Shown here one piece after another: positions 16,889 to 24,713 of a stretch of 64,000 nt of DNA (position 1 is the first letter of the stretch; every line of letters starts with the position of its first letter). This DNA is from Flavobacterium praedii. Its GTDB lineage: Bacteria > Bacteroidota > Bacteroidia > Flavobacteriales > Flavobacteriaceae. A program made the translations under genes and the position numbers. Below the pieces are notes generated by a model. That model was not told the origin of the DNA and did no database searches. It saw nothing but the letters and a program-made list of their open reading frames with translations. The stretch is taken from contig NZ_CP113948.1 in NCBI RefSeq assembly GCF_026810365.1, positions 3,627,501 to 3,691,500 of the forward strand, written 5' to 3'.

Positions 16889-18727
16889 ATGAAAAAGTTT
16901 CTTTTTTTATTATTTTTCATTTCTACTTCTGTTTTTTCTCAAATTAACAGAATAGAACCTCCATTTTGGTATGCAGGAATGAAGAATCCAGAGTTACAAA
17001 TTATGTTTTATGGAAAAAATATTTCTGAAAATGAAGTATCCGTATCAAATGGTATTGTTATAAAAGAAGTTAAAAAAACGGAAAATCCAAATTACCTTTT
17101 CGTTACTATTGACACAAAAGATGTTACGGCACAAGATTTTGTTTTTTCATTTTCGAAAGATAAAAAGGTTGTATTCACAAAAAAATATAGTTTAAAACAA
17201 AGAAGAGTAAATTCTGCAGACAGAAAGAGTTATGATGCATCCGATTTGATTTACCTTGTAATGTCAGATCGTTTTGCCAATGGTAACCCTAAAAACGACA
17301 GTGATAAATCAGTTTATGAAAAAGGGAATAGAGCACTTCCAGGGGGCAGACATGGAGGCGATATTGCGGGGATGATTCAGCATTTGGATTATATTAAAGA
17401 ATTAGGAGCAACAGCACTTTGGCCTACACCACTTTGTGAAGATAATGATAAAGCCTATTCTTATCATACTTATGGTCAATCGGATGTTTATAAAATAGAT
17501 CCACGATTTGGAACCAATGATGAGTATGTACAACTTTCGGCCGAATTGCACAAACGCGACATGAAACTTATCATGGATTATGTAACCAATCATTGGGGAG
17601 CTGAACATTGGATGATGAATGATTTACCTACCTATGAATGGATACATCAATTCCCAGGTTATGCGCAAACAAATTACAGAATGACCACTCAGTTTGATAA
17701 CAATGCGTCTCAAATTGATGCTAAAATGTGTATGGATGGATGGTTTGTAAAATCGATGCCCGATCTGAATCAATCGAATCCATTGGTGAATACTTATTTG
17801 AAACAAAACGCAATTTGGTGGATTGAATATGCTAATTTGGACGGTTTTCGTGTAGATACTTATTCGTATTGCGACAAAAAAGGTATAGCCGAATGGACCA
17901 AAGCAATTACTGATGAATATCCTAATTTTAATATCGTTGGTGAAGTTTGGATGCATGCCCAAGCCCAAATGGCGTATTGGCAAAAAGATAGTAAAATTGC
18001 TGCTATCGAAAATTATAATTCGTATTTGCCATCTGTTATGGACTTTACATTAACAGAGACTTTAGGAAAAGTATTCAATGAAGACAATGGTAAGTGGAAT
18101 GAGGGTATGATTAATGTTTACGAAAATTTCACCAACGATTTTTTATATCCAAATATCAATAGCATTATGACTTTTGTGGAGAATCATGATACAAATCGTT
18201 TCAATGAGATTTATAAAAATGATTTTTCAAAATATAAAATGGCCATGACTTTGTTGGCAACAGTTCGAGGAATTCCTCAAATCTATTATGGTTCAGAGAT
18301 TGGAATGGCTGGTAACAAAGATAAAGAGGGGGATGCTGCTATCCGACAAGATTTTCCAGGCGGTTGGGAAGGTGATAAGAATAATGCTTTCGCTAAAGCA
18401 GGAAGAACTCCCGAACAACAGAAGTATTTTGATTTTTCATCTCAATTATTTACTTGGAGAAAATCAAATGATGTGGTACATTTTGGAAAAATGAAACATT
18501 ATATACCAGAAAACAACGTGTATGTGTATTTCAGATATACAGACTCCAAATCGGTTATGGTGGTCATCAATAATAATAAAGATTCTAAAACTTTTCCAAC
18601 GAATCGTTTTCAAGAAAGTATTTTAAATTATAAAACAGGAAACGACGTGCTTTCTGGGAAAACTATTGATTTGAAAAATGACATTACTATCGAAGGAAAA
18701 TCGGTTCTACTTTTGGAATTGAAGTGA
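16889..18727 (+). CDS. susA: SusA-like periplasmic neopullulanase/cyclomaltodextrinase, GH13
   Basis: A 612-residue enzyme with a signal peptide (1-17, FLLFFISTSVFSQ). A Cyc-maltodextrinase N-terminal Ig-like domain (about 20-108, with PPFWYAGMKNPELQIMFYG) precedes the GH13 barrel (about 115-530): DYVTNHWG, nucleophile D323 in GFRVD, acid/base E352 in GEVW and D434 in ENHDTNRF. A short beta C-domain follows. The architecture matches Bacteroides SusA, which cuts imported maltodextrins and cyclodextrins in the periplasm. It has no T9SS tail, so it stays in the periplasm. Confidence 0.92.
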   Translation: MKKFLFLLFFISTSVFSQINRIEPPFWYAGMKNPELQIMFYGKNISENEVSVSNGIVIKEVKKTENPNYLFVTIDTKDVTAQDFVFSFSKDKKVVFTKKYSLKQRRVNSADRKSYDASDLIYLVMSDRFANGNPKNDSDKSVYEKGNRALPGGRHGGDIAGMIQHLDYIKELGATALWPTPLCEDNDKAYSYHTYGQSDVYKIDPRFGTNDEYVQLSAELHKRDMKLIMDYVTNHWGAEHWMMNDLPTYEWIHQFPGYAQTNYRMTTQFDNNASQIDAKMCMDGWFVKSMPDLNQSNPLVNTYLKQNAIWWIEYANLDGFRVDTYSYCDKKGIAEWTKAITDEYPNFNIVGEVWMHAQAQMAYWQKDSKIAAIENYNSYLPSVMDFTLTETLGKVFNEDNGKWNEGMINVYENFTNDFLYPNINSIMTFVENHDTNRFNEIYKNDFSKYKMAMTLLATVRGIPQIYYGSEIGMAGNKDKEGDAAIRQDFPGGWEGDKNNAFAKAGRTPEQQKYFDFSSQLFTWRKSNDVVHFGKMKHYIPENNVYVYFRYTDSKSVMVVINNNKDSKTFPTNRFQESILNYKTGNDVLSGKTIDLKNDITIEGKSVLLLELK

Positions 18728-18740
18728 AAAAATAAAAAAT

Positions 18741-18810
18741 TTAAACCATTAAGGAATTAAGTTTATTAAGAAAAATTGTAAATTGATAAACTTAATTTTT
18801 AATGATTTAA
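18741..18810. repeat. inverted repeat left of the GxxExxY gene
   Basis: The left arm 18741-18765 (with CCATTAAGGAATTAAGTTTA) and the right arm 18786-18810 are complementary over about 24 nt with few mismatches. Each arm is built from ATTAAG units spaced 8-9 bp apart. The right arm ends 10 nt before the gene start. Confidence 0.65.
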
Positions 18811-18820
18811 TAAAAATAAA

Positions 18821-19222
18821 ATGACCAAAAAAGAAGTGACTCAATTGTCTTATGAAATTACTGGGTATGCAATAAAAGTGCATAAAGAACTAGGACCAGG
18901 ATTATTGGAAAGTGTTTATGAAAAATGCTTGAAATATGAGTTAGAAACTAATGGTTATTCAGTAAGACAGCAATTATCTGTTCCTATTCAATATTATGAT
19001 TTAGAAATTGATGCAGATTTAAGACTAGACTTGATGGTAAATGACACAATAATTGTAGAGTTGAAAGCAGTTGAAGCAATTTTACCAATTCACGAGGCGC
19101 AATTACTAACTTATATGAAGTTATTAGAGATTCCTCAAGGTTTATTAATCAATTTTTACACTTTAAATATTTCTAAATCATTAAAACCGTTTGTTAACGA
19201 ATTTTTCGCCAGGCTAGATTAA
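18821..19222 (+). CDS. GxxExxY family protein (PD-(D/E)XK-like fold)
   Basis: A 133-residue protein carrying the defining motif as GPGLLESVYEKCL (about 26-38). Further hallmarks are DLRLDLMVNDTIIVELKAVE (Asp-x(n)-Glu-x-Lys of a PD-(D/E)XK nuclease-like core, about 67-86) and HEAQLLTYMKLL. It is the TIGR04256-type family, of unknown biochemical function. It sits between two starch-degrading genes, where it has no metabolic sense, and is bounded by an inverted repeat upstream and inverted plus direct repeats downstream. It looks like an inserted cassette. Small and soluble, with no signal peptide. Confidence 0.88.
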   Translation: MTKKEVTQLSYEITGYAIKVHKELGPGLLESVYEKCLKYELETNGYSVRQQLSVPIQYYDLEIDADLRLDLMVNDTIIVELKAVEAILPIHEAQLLTYMKLLEIPQGLLINFYTLNISKSLKPFVNEFFARLD

Positions 19223-19256
19223 AAATCAGCTATTGAATTTCAAAATAATTGAATAA

Positions 19257-19350
19257 ACCTTTAAGTCATTAAGTTTAATTAAGAAAAACTTTGCCCTTTT
19301 ATGTATCAAATTATAAACAAAGCTTAATAAACTTAATGCCTTAATGGTCC
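19257..19350. repeat. inverted repeat right of the GxxExxY gene
   Basis: The left arm 19257-19283 (CCTTTAAGTCATTAAGTTTA) is an imperfect reverse complement of 19323-19350 (AACTTAATGCCTTAATGG within it). The arms use the same ATTAAG/CTTAAT units as the upstream inverted repeat, so the gene is framed by related arms on both sides. Confidence 0.6.
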
Positions 19351-19442
19351 AAAAAATAAAATAGGTTTAAAAAAATTTACCATGATTAGTCATCAAATTA
19401 CAAGCAAAGCTTAATAATCTTAATGTCTTAATGGTTCAAAAA
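19305..19442. repeat. 51-bp direct repeat, two copies
   Basis: Copies at 19305-19355 and 19392-19442 match in all but a handful of positions. The shared core is CAAAGCTTAATAA followed by CTTAATG, CTTAATGGT and an A-run. The period is 87 bp. The second copy runs almost to the start of the GH31 gene at 19453. Confidence 0.75.
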
Positions 19443-19452
19443 AAAAACAGTC

Positions 19453-21846
19453 ATGAAAAAAATAATTCTATTTCTTTTAATTTCAAGTATTTCATTTGCA
19501 CAAAATGCAAACAGAAAATTCGAAAGTTATAAAGTAGTCAAAAACACCTTGGAAATTAAAACTTCCGATGGAGTTTATTATATCAAACCTTATTCGGATA
19601 AAATAATTGAAACCACTTTTTTGCCAACTGGAGAAAACTTAATTTCCAATTCGCATGCAGTTATTTTAACTCCTGAAAAAGTAGCTTTTAAAATAAAGCA
19701 AACTCAAAACGAATTAGTATTTTCCACTAATGGGATTTCGGTTTCTATTGTAAAAAGTCCTTTTCAAATTTCGTATTTGTATAAAAACAAGGAATTAATT
19801 TCGGAGAAAAACGGATATGTGCAACGGGAGAAAGCTACCATTAGCAAAGAACAGCCAAAAGAAACATTAGAGTTTAATTTGGATGCTTCCGAAGCCTTAT
19901 ATGGAGCTGGAGCACGAGCCTTGGGAATGAATCGTCGTGGAAACCGTTTGGAACTATACAACCAAGCCGATTATGGATATGGAACGCATTCGAAAAAAAT
20001 GAATTTCTCGATTCCGTTAGTACTATCTTCCAAAATTTATGCCGTTCATTTTGATAACGGAGCCATTGGTTGGTTGGATTTGGACAGTAAAAAAGATAAT
20101 ACATTGGTTTATGAAACCATTTCAGGAAGAAAAACATATCAAGTAATTGCTGGTAATTCTTGGGCTGATTTGACTTCGAATTATACTTCATTGACTGGTA
20201 AACAACCGCTTGTTCCTCGTTGGGCTTTGGGAAATTTCTCCAGTCGATTTGGATACCATTCTCAAGACGAAGTCGCCAAAACAATTGACAAATACATCAA
20301 AGACGAAATACCTGTAGATGCCATAATTCTGGATTTGTATTGGTTTGGAAAAACCGTTCAAGGTACAATGGGTAACCTAGATTGGGACAAAGACAATTTC
20401 TCTGATCCTAAGAAAATGATAACCGATTTGAACAGCAAAGGAGTTAAAACCATTCTGATCACGGAGCCTTTTATACTTACCACTTCAAGCAAATGGCAAG
20501 AAGCAGTGGATAAAAAAGTATTAGCTACAGATCAAGCAGGAAATCCGTTTAAATATGATTTTTATTTTGGAAATACAGGACTAGTAGATGTTTTTAAACC
20601 CGAAGGTAAAACCTGGTTTTGGAATATTTACAAAAACTTAATCAACCAAGGAGTTGGTGGATGGTGGGGCGATTTGGGTGAACCAGAAGTATTCCCTTCC
20701 GCCACATTTACAGCCCAAGGACCTGCCGATGAAGTGCATAATATTTATGGTCATAATTGGGCCAAAATGATTCGTGATGGTTACAAAACTGATTTTCCAA
20801 CGGTACGCCCATTTATTCTAATGCGTGCTGGATATTCAGGATCTCAAAACTACGGAATGATTCCGTGGTCTGGTGATGTGAGCCGTTCTTGGGAAGGATT
20901 ACAATCTCAACCCGAAATTGCATTGCAAATGGGAATGCAGGGAATGGCCTATATGCACTCCGATTTAGGGGGTTTTGCAGGCGATTATTTTGATAACGAA
21001 TTGTATGTGCGTTGGCTGCAGTATGGAGTTTTTCAACCTGTTTATCGTCCGCATGCACAGGAAGATGTGCCTTCGGAGCCTGTTTATAAAGACATCGTGA
21101 CTAAAGCTAAAGTAAAAAAACAAATCGAGTTGCGCTATCAAATGTTGCCATACAACTATACTTTGGCATTTGAAAACAACAACAAAGGTTTACCATTAAT
21201 GCGTCCCTTATTTTTTGAAGAACCAACCAACGAAAAGTTGTTGAATTCTTGTGATTCGTATTTGTGGGGGAATGATTTTCTGGTGACTCCAATTACAAAA
21301 GCGGGCGTTACAAGTACATCGATTTATTTTCCAAAAAATAGTAATTGGTATGATTTTTATACTGGAGCAAAACAAGAGGCAGGAACAACAGCAAACATAG
21401 CTGTTTCGGCAGACAATATTCCAGTTTTTGTGCGTGGTGGCGCTTTTATTCCGATGATAAAAACGATTCAGAATACAACAAAATATTCTTTGGCTAATTT
21501 TGATTTGCATTTTTATTACGACGAAAAAGCAACTTCAAGTACTGGAAAATTATACAATGACGATGGTGTTACTCCAAATGATTTTGAAAAAGGAGCTTAT
21601 GAAATACTCGATTTTTCGAGTAATTCAACCAATAAATTGATTACGGTTAAAATTAATACGGTTACAGGTAAATCTTTTATAAGCGAAGATAAAAACATTA
21701 CTTTTTTAGTTCATAATATCGCAGGAAAACCAAGTAAAGTGACTGTAAACGGTGTAAATGTAGATTTTAAAACAAATGGAAACAATCTTGAAATTCCAGT
21801 TGTATTGAAAAAAGGATTGGATAACGAAATTAAAATACAATTATAA
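19453..21846 (+). CDS. GH31 alpha-glucosidase, periplasmic
   Basis: A 797-residue enzyme with signal peptide MKKIILFLLISSISFAQ. GH31 layout: N-terminal sandwich (about 20-250), barrel from PRWALGNFSSRFGY (about 255) with nucleophile D407 in WWGDLGEPE and acid/base D475 in PWSGDVSRSWEG, then MHSDLGGFAGD and C-terminal sheet domains (about 630-797). It removes glucose from non-reducing ends of maltodextrins, the role played by GH97 SusB in Bacteroides. It is followed after 1 nt by the second GH13, so the two are co-transcribed. Confidence 0.92.
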   Translation: MKKIILFLLISSISFAQNANRKFESYKVVKNTLEIKTSDGVYYIKPYSDKIIETTFLPTGENLISNSHAVILTPEKVAFKIKQTQNELVFSTNGISVSIVKSPFQISYLYKNKELISEKNGYVQREKATISKEQPKETLEFNLDASEALYGAGARALGMNRRGNRLELYNQADYGYGTHSKKMNFSIPLVLSSKIYAVHFDNGAIGWLDLDSKKDNTLVYETISGRKTYQVIAGNSWADLTSNYTSLTGKQPLVPRWALGNFSSRFGYHSQDEVAKTIDKYIKDEIPVDAIILDLYWFGKTVQGTMGNLDWDKDNFSDPKKMITDLNSKGVKTILITEPFILTTSSKWQEAVDKKVLATDQAGNPFKYDFYFGNTGLVDVFKPEGKTWFWNIYKNLINQGVGGWWGDLGEPEVFPSATFTAQGPADEVHNIYGHNWAKMIRDGYKTDFPTVRPFILMRAGYSGSQNYGMIPWSGDVSRSWEGLQSQPEIALQMGMQGMAYMHSDLGGFAGDYFDNELYVRWLQYGVFQPVYRPHAQEDVPSEPVYKDIVTKAKVKKQIELRYQMLPYNYTLAFENNNKGLPLMRPLFFEEPTNEKLLNSCDSYLWGNDFLVTPITKAGVTSTSIYFPKNSNWYDFYTGAKQEAGTTANIAVSADNIPVFVRGGAFIPMIKTIQNTTKYSLANFDLHFYYDEKATSSTGKLYNDDGVTPNDFEKGAYEILDFSSNSTNKLITVKINTVTGKSFISEDKNITFLVHNIAGKPSKVTVNGVNVDFKTNGNNLEIPVVLKKGLDNEIKIQL

Positions 21847-21847
21847 A

Positions 21848-23515
21848 ATGAAAAGTAGAAATATAGTATTAGCCCTATTTTTATTAGCAGTAACCACTTT
21901 TGTTAGTGCTCAAGATAAAAAAGAATCAAAAACAAAAACAGAAAAAACGCCTTTTGTATGGGAAGGCGCCAACTTGTATTTTTTGATGACCGATCGTTTT
22001 GCTAATGGCGATAAATCGAATGATTTAAATTATAACAGAACCAAAACTACTGGAAAATTAAGAGGTTTTGAAGGTGGAGACATCAAAGGGATCACTCAAA
22101 AAGTAGATGAAGGTTATTTTACCAAATTAGGAATCAATGTGATTTGGTTTACGCCTGTTGTCGAACAAATCCACGATGGTGTTGATGAAGGAACTGGATT
22201 GAGTTATGGATTTCACGGCTATTGGGCAAGAGATTGGACGGCATTGGATAAAAACTTTGGAACCAAAAAAGACTTGGCTGAATTGGTGAAAAAAGCACAT
22301 GCCAAAGGAATCCGAATTATGCTTGACGGTGTAATCAACCATACGGGACCAGTTACAGAAATAGATACGGTTTGGCCAGAAGGCTGGGTTCGTACAGAGC
22401 CTAAATGCCAATACAGCAATTTCGAAAATACAACCGCTTGTACATTGGTGGCGAATTTGCCTGATGTAAAAACGGAAAGCAAAGTAGAAGTACCTTTACC
22501 TCCTTTTTTGATCGAAAAATGGAAAGCTGAAGGAAGATATGAAAAAGAAGTGGCTTCATTGGATGCATTTTTCAAAAGAACGGGCTACCCAAGAACTCCA
22601 AAATATTACATCATAAAATGGCTAACAGATTATATCACAGAGTTCGGAATTGACGGTTATAGAGCCGATACTGTAAAACATACAGATGAAAGTGTTTGGG
22701 CAGATTTTAAAACACAATGCGACTATTCTTTTGCAGATTGGAAAAAAAACAATCCAACCAAAGTGTTAGACAACAATCCATTTTACACCATTGCCGAAGT
22801 CTACAATTACAACATCAGCAACGGACAGCTATTTGATTTTGGAGACAAAAAAGTAAATTATTACGAGAATGGTTTTACGGGAATGATCAATTTTGAATTC
22901 AAAAGTGATGCTCAAAAAGACTATGCTTTTATGTTTCAAAAATATTCGGATTTGTTGAATAATCAATTGAAAGGTTTTAGTGTTTTGAATTATTTATCAT
23001 CGCATGATGATGGAGGTCCTTTTGATGCCAAGAGAGAAAAAAGCATCGAAAGTGGTACTAAATTACTTTTGACTCCAGGAATTGCACAAGTGTATTACGG
23101 AGATGAATCTGCACGTTCATTGGTGATTGAAGGAACTCAAGGTGATGCCACATTGCGTTCGCTTATGAATTGGGATGCTGTAAAAACCGATGCAAAGACT
23201 CAAAAAGTGCTTTTGCATTGGCAAAAATTAGGTCAATTTAGAAAAAATCATCCTGCAGTGGGAGCTGGTGTGAATGTAGCCATTTCGGCAAAACCGTATG
23301 TGTGTTCCAGAACTTTTACAAGAGGGAATTACACAGATACCGTTGTAATAGGCTTGGATTTAGCCAAAGGAAAAAAAGAAATTCCTGTAGGTACTGCATT
23401 CAAAGATGGAGCCAAAATAAAAGATGCCTATTCCGGCAAAATGGCAACTGTTTTGAATGGTAAAGTTACCGTTGACAGTGAGTTTGATATCGTTTTGTTG
23501 GAATTAAAGAAATAA
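21848..23515 (+). CDS. periplasmic alpha-amylase, GH13 (MalS/GH13_19-like)
   Basis: A 555-residue secreted GH13 enzyme with signal peptide MKSRNIVLALFLLAVTTFVSA. Barrel signatures are FLMTDRFANGD (about 45), DGVINHTG (about 160), nucleophile D274 in GYRAD, acid/base E317 in TIAEVYN and D387 in LSSHDDGG. An insertion with cysteines lies between strands 3 and 4 (about 170-245). The arrangement resembles periplasmic MalS-type amylases. It releases short maltodextrins for the GH31 and the permease. Last gene of the operon; no terminator hairpin with a T-run sits directly after it, but a structured repeat does. Confidence 0.88.
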   Translation: MKSRNIVLALFLLAVTTFVSAQDKKESKTKTEKTPFVWEGANLYFLMTDRFANGDKSNDLNYNRTKTTGKLRGFEGGDIKGITQKVDEGYFTKLGINVIWFTPVVEQIHDGVDEGTGLSYGFHGYWARDWTALDKNFGTKKDLAELVKKAHAKGIRIMLDGVINHTGPVTEIDTVWPEGWVRTEPKCQYSNFENTTACTLVANLPDVKTESKVEVPLPPFLIEKWKAEGRYEKEVASLDAFFKRTGYPRTPKYYIIKWLTDYITEFGIDGYRADTVKHTDESVWADFKTQCDYSFADWKKNNPTKVLDNNPFYTIAEVYNYNISNGQLFDFGDKKVNYYENGFTGMINFEFKSDAQKDYAFMFQKYSDLLNNQLKGFSVLNYLSSHDDGGPFDAKREKSIESGTKLLLTPGIAQVYYGDESARSLVIEGTQGDATLRSLMNWDAVKTDAKTQKVLLHWQKLGQFRKNHPAVGAGVNVAISAKPYVCSRTFTRGNYTDTVVIGLDLAKGKKEIPVGTAFKDGAKIKDAYSGKMATVLNGKVTVDSEFDIVLLELKK

Positions 23516-23552
23516 TTTTTGAAGCAGAAAGATTAGGCTTCTTTGGAAATAT

Positions 23553-23625
23553 CGTCCCGCTTTCCGTTACAATCTTTTGTGCCGAACACCGGCACAAAAG
23601 GATTTTCACTTCAATCGGGGCTCAA
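23553..23625 (-). repeat. structured intergenic repeat, copy 2
   Basis: It is the same type of element as 1459-1547 but in the opposite orientation. Read on the minus strand it has GAGCCCCGATTGAAGTGAAA at one end and GATTGTAACGGAAAGCGGG at the other. The inner stem is a perfect 10-bp pair, CTTTTGTGCC (23574-23583) and GGCACAAAAG (23591-23600). The outer CCCG (23556-23559) can pair with CGGG (23616-23619). The inner stem sequence differs completely from copy 1 while the end motifs are kept. Confidence 0.55.
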
Positions 23626-23728
23626 GGGAAAGATTTTGCTTTTTTGCCTTCATACTAACAGGATTTAAAAACCTTTTAAGACTCATTAAAATAGCGTCAA
23701 TTTGCATAAGTAATTGACTTTTGAATAG

Positions 23729-23757
23729 AAACGCCTTCAACAATGAAGGCGTTTTTT
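23729..23757 (+). terminator. intrinsic terminator before the GDPD gene
   Basis: AAACGCCTTC (23729-23738) and GAAGGCGTTT (23745-23754) form a perfect 10-bp stem with a 6-nt loop and a T-run. It most likely ends the maltose operon, about 215 nt after its last stop. Confidence 0.88.
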
Positions 23758-23772
23758 TATATTTGTATAACT

Positions 23773-24459
23773 ATGAACAAAATACTCAAAATAGGACATC
23801 GCGGAGCCAAAGGATATGAACCCGAAAATACCTTGGTTTCTTTTGAAAAAGCACTACAAATGGGAGCAGACGGAATCGAACTGGATGTGCATCTAAGCGT
23901 AGACGGTCATTTGATAGTGATTCACGATGAAACTGTAGACAGAACAACCAACGGTAAAGGTGTTGTGAACCAATTGACATTACAAGAATTAAAGGCATTT
24001 CGAATCAACGATACCTATGAAATTCCAACATTAGAGGAAGTTCTGGATTTGGTCAATCAAAGGTGTTTTGTCAATATTGAATTGAAAAATCAAGATACAG
24101 CCGAGAAAGTGGTTCAAATAATAGAGCATTATATTTCTGTCAAAAATTGGAATCACGCTCATTTTTTAGTATCTAGTTTTGATTGGAATGCGTTGCAACA
24201 AGTTCGATTTTTAAACGATGGAATTCGGATTGGAGTTCTAACCGAAACCGATTTGGACGTAGCCATTTCTTTTGCCCGGTTCATGAAAGCTGCAGCCTTG
24301 CATCCCGATTTTCAATTATTGACCAATGAATATACCACTAAAATTCAAGAGAAAGGAATTCTGGTTTTCCCTTGGACAGTAAATGAAACGGATGATATTC
24401 AAAAAATGAAATCGTTCAAAGTAAATGGCATAATTACCGATTTTTTGGATATGGTTTAA
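23773..24459 (+). CDS. glycerophosphodiester phosphodiesterase
   Basis: A 228-residue GDPD-family enzyme (UgpQ-like) with no signal peptide. It hydrolyses glycerophosphodiesters to glycerol-3-phosphate and an alcohol. Motifs are GHRGAKGYEPENTL at the N-terminus, GIELDVHLSVDGHLIVIHDE (metal-binding Glu/Asp and catalytic His) and VFPWTVNETDD near the end. I start it at ATG 23773. An in-frame ATG at 23743 lies inside the terminator hairpin and would add ten unrelated residues. It has no functional tie to the starch genes. Confidence 0.9.
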   Translation: MNKILKIGHRGAKGYEPENTLVSFEKALQMGADGIELDVHLSVDGHLIVIHDETVDRTTNGKGVVNQLTLQELKAFRINDTYEIPTLEEVLDLVNQRCFVNIELKNQDTAEKVVQIIEHYISVKNWNHAHFLVSSFDWNALQQVRFLNDGIRIGVLTETDLDVAISFARFMKAAALHPDFQLLTNEYTTKIQEKGILVFPWTVNETDDIQKMKSFKVNGIITDFLDMV

Positions 24460-24484
24460 TGAATTAAACTGAAATAGGTAGTAG

Positions 24485-24665
24485 AAAATTATTTCACGGA
24501 GATTCGCGAAGAAGTCTCTAAGATTCGCAAAGAAAATACTTGTTTTTCAAATTTCAAAAAGACTTCGTGGATCTTTGGGTTTTCTCTGTGTAGCTTTGCG
24601 AAACAAACCATTATTGCACATAAATCTGTTCTTTATCAAAATATAATCTGCAAATCTGCGGTTAT
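24485..24665. repeat. iterated spacer repeat of the TTCGCAAAG type
   Basis: The left part (about 24493-24535) has A-rich units such as GATTCGCGAAGAAG and GATTCGCAAAGAAAA. The right part (about 24560-24605) has roughly complementary T-rich units such as TTCTCTGTG and AGCTTTGCGAAAC. A further AATCTGCAAATCTGCGG follows at about 24647. The iterated, inverted design recalls the arms around the GxxExxY gene, but with another unit and no gene inside. Confidence 0.5.
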
Positions 24666-24678
24666 CCCTTCAATAACT

Positions 24679-24686
24679 TACCTTTG
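24679..24686 (+). promoter_or_regulatory. -7 box for the BaiN-type flavoprotein gene
   Basis: TACCTTTG is a perfect Bacteroidota TAnnTTTG element, 28 nt before the chosen ATG at 24714. It also argues against a start at the in-frame TTG 24684, which would overlap it. Confidence 0.65.
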
Positions 24687-24713
24687 CATTCCAATTTATT
24701 TCCTTTTACAATC

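Noticed and set aside
17402..17983. Antisense frames inside the SusA-like gene
   Set aside because: They are shadows of a strongly conserved GH13 coding frame and have odd, isoleucine/histidine-rich composition.
19305..19442. CRISPR array
   Set aside because: There are only two imperfect copies of a 51-bp repeat, the spacer is related AT-rich sequence, and no cas genes occur in the window.
23743..23772. Longer N-terminus for the glycerophosphodiesterase
   Set aside because: The upstream ATG is inside a perfect terminator hairpin and adds residues unlike the family start.
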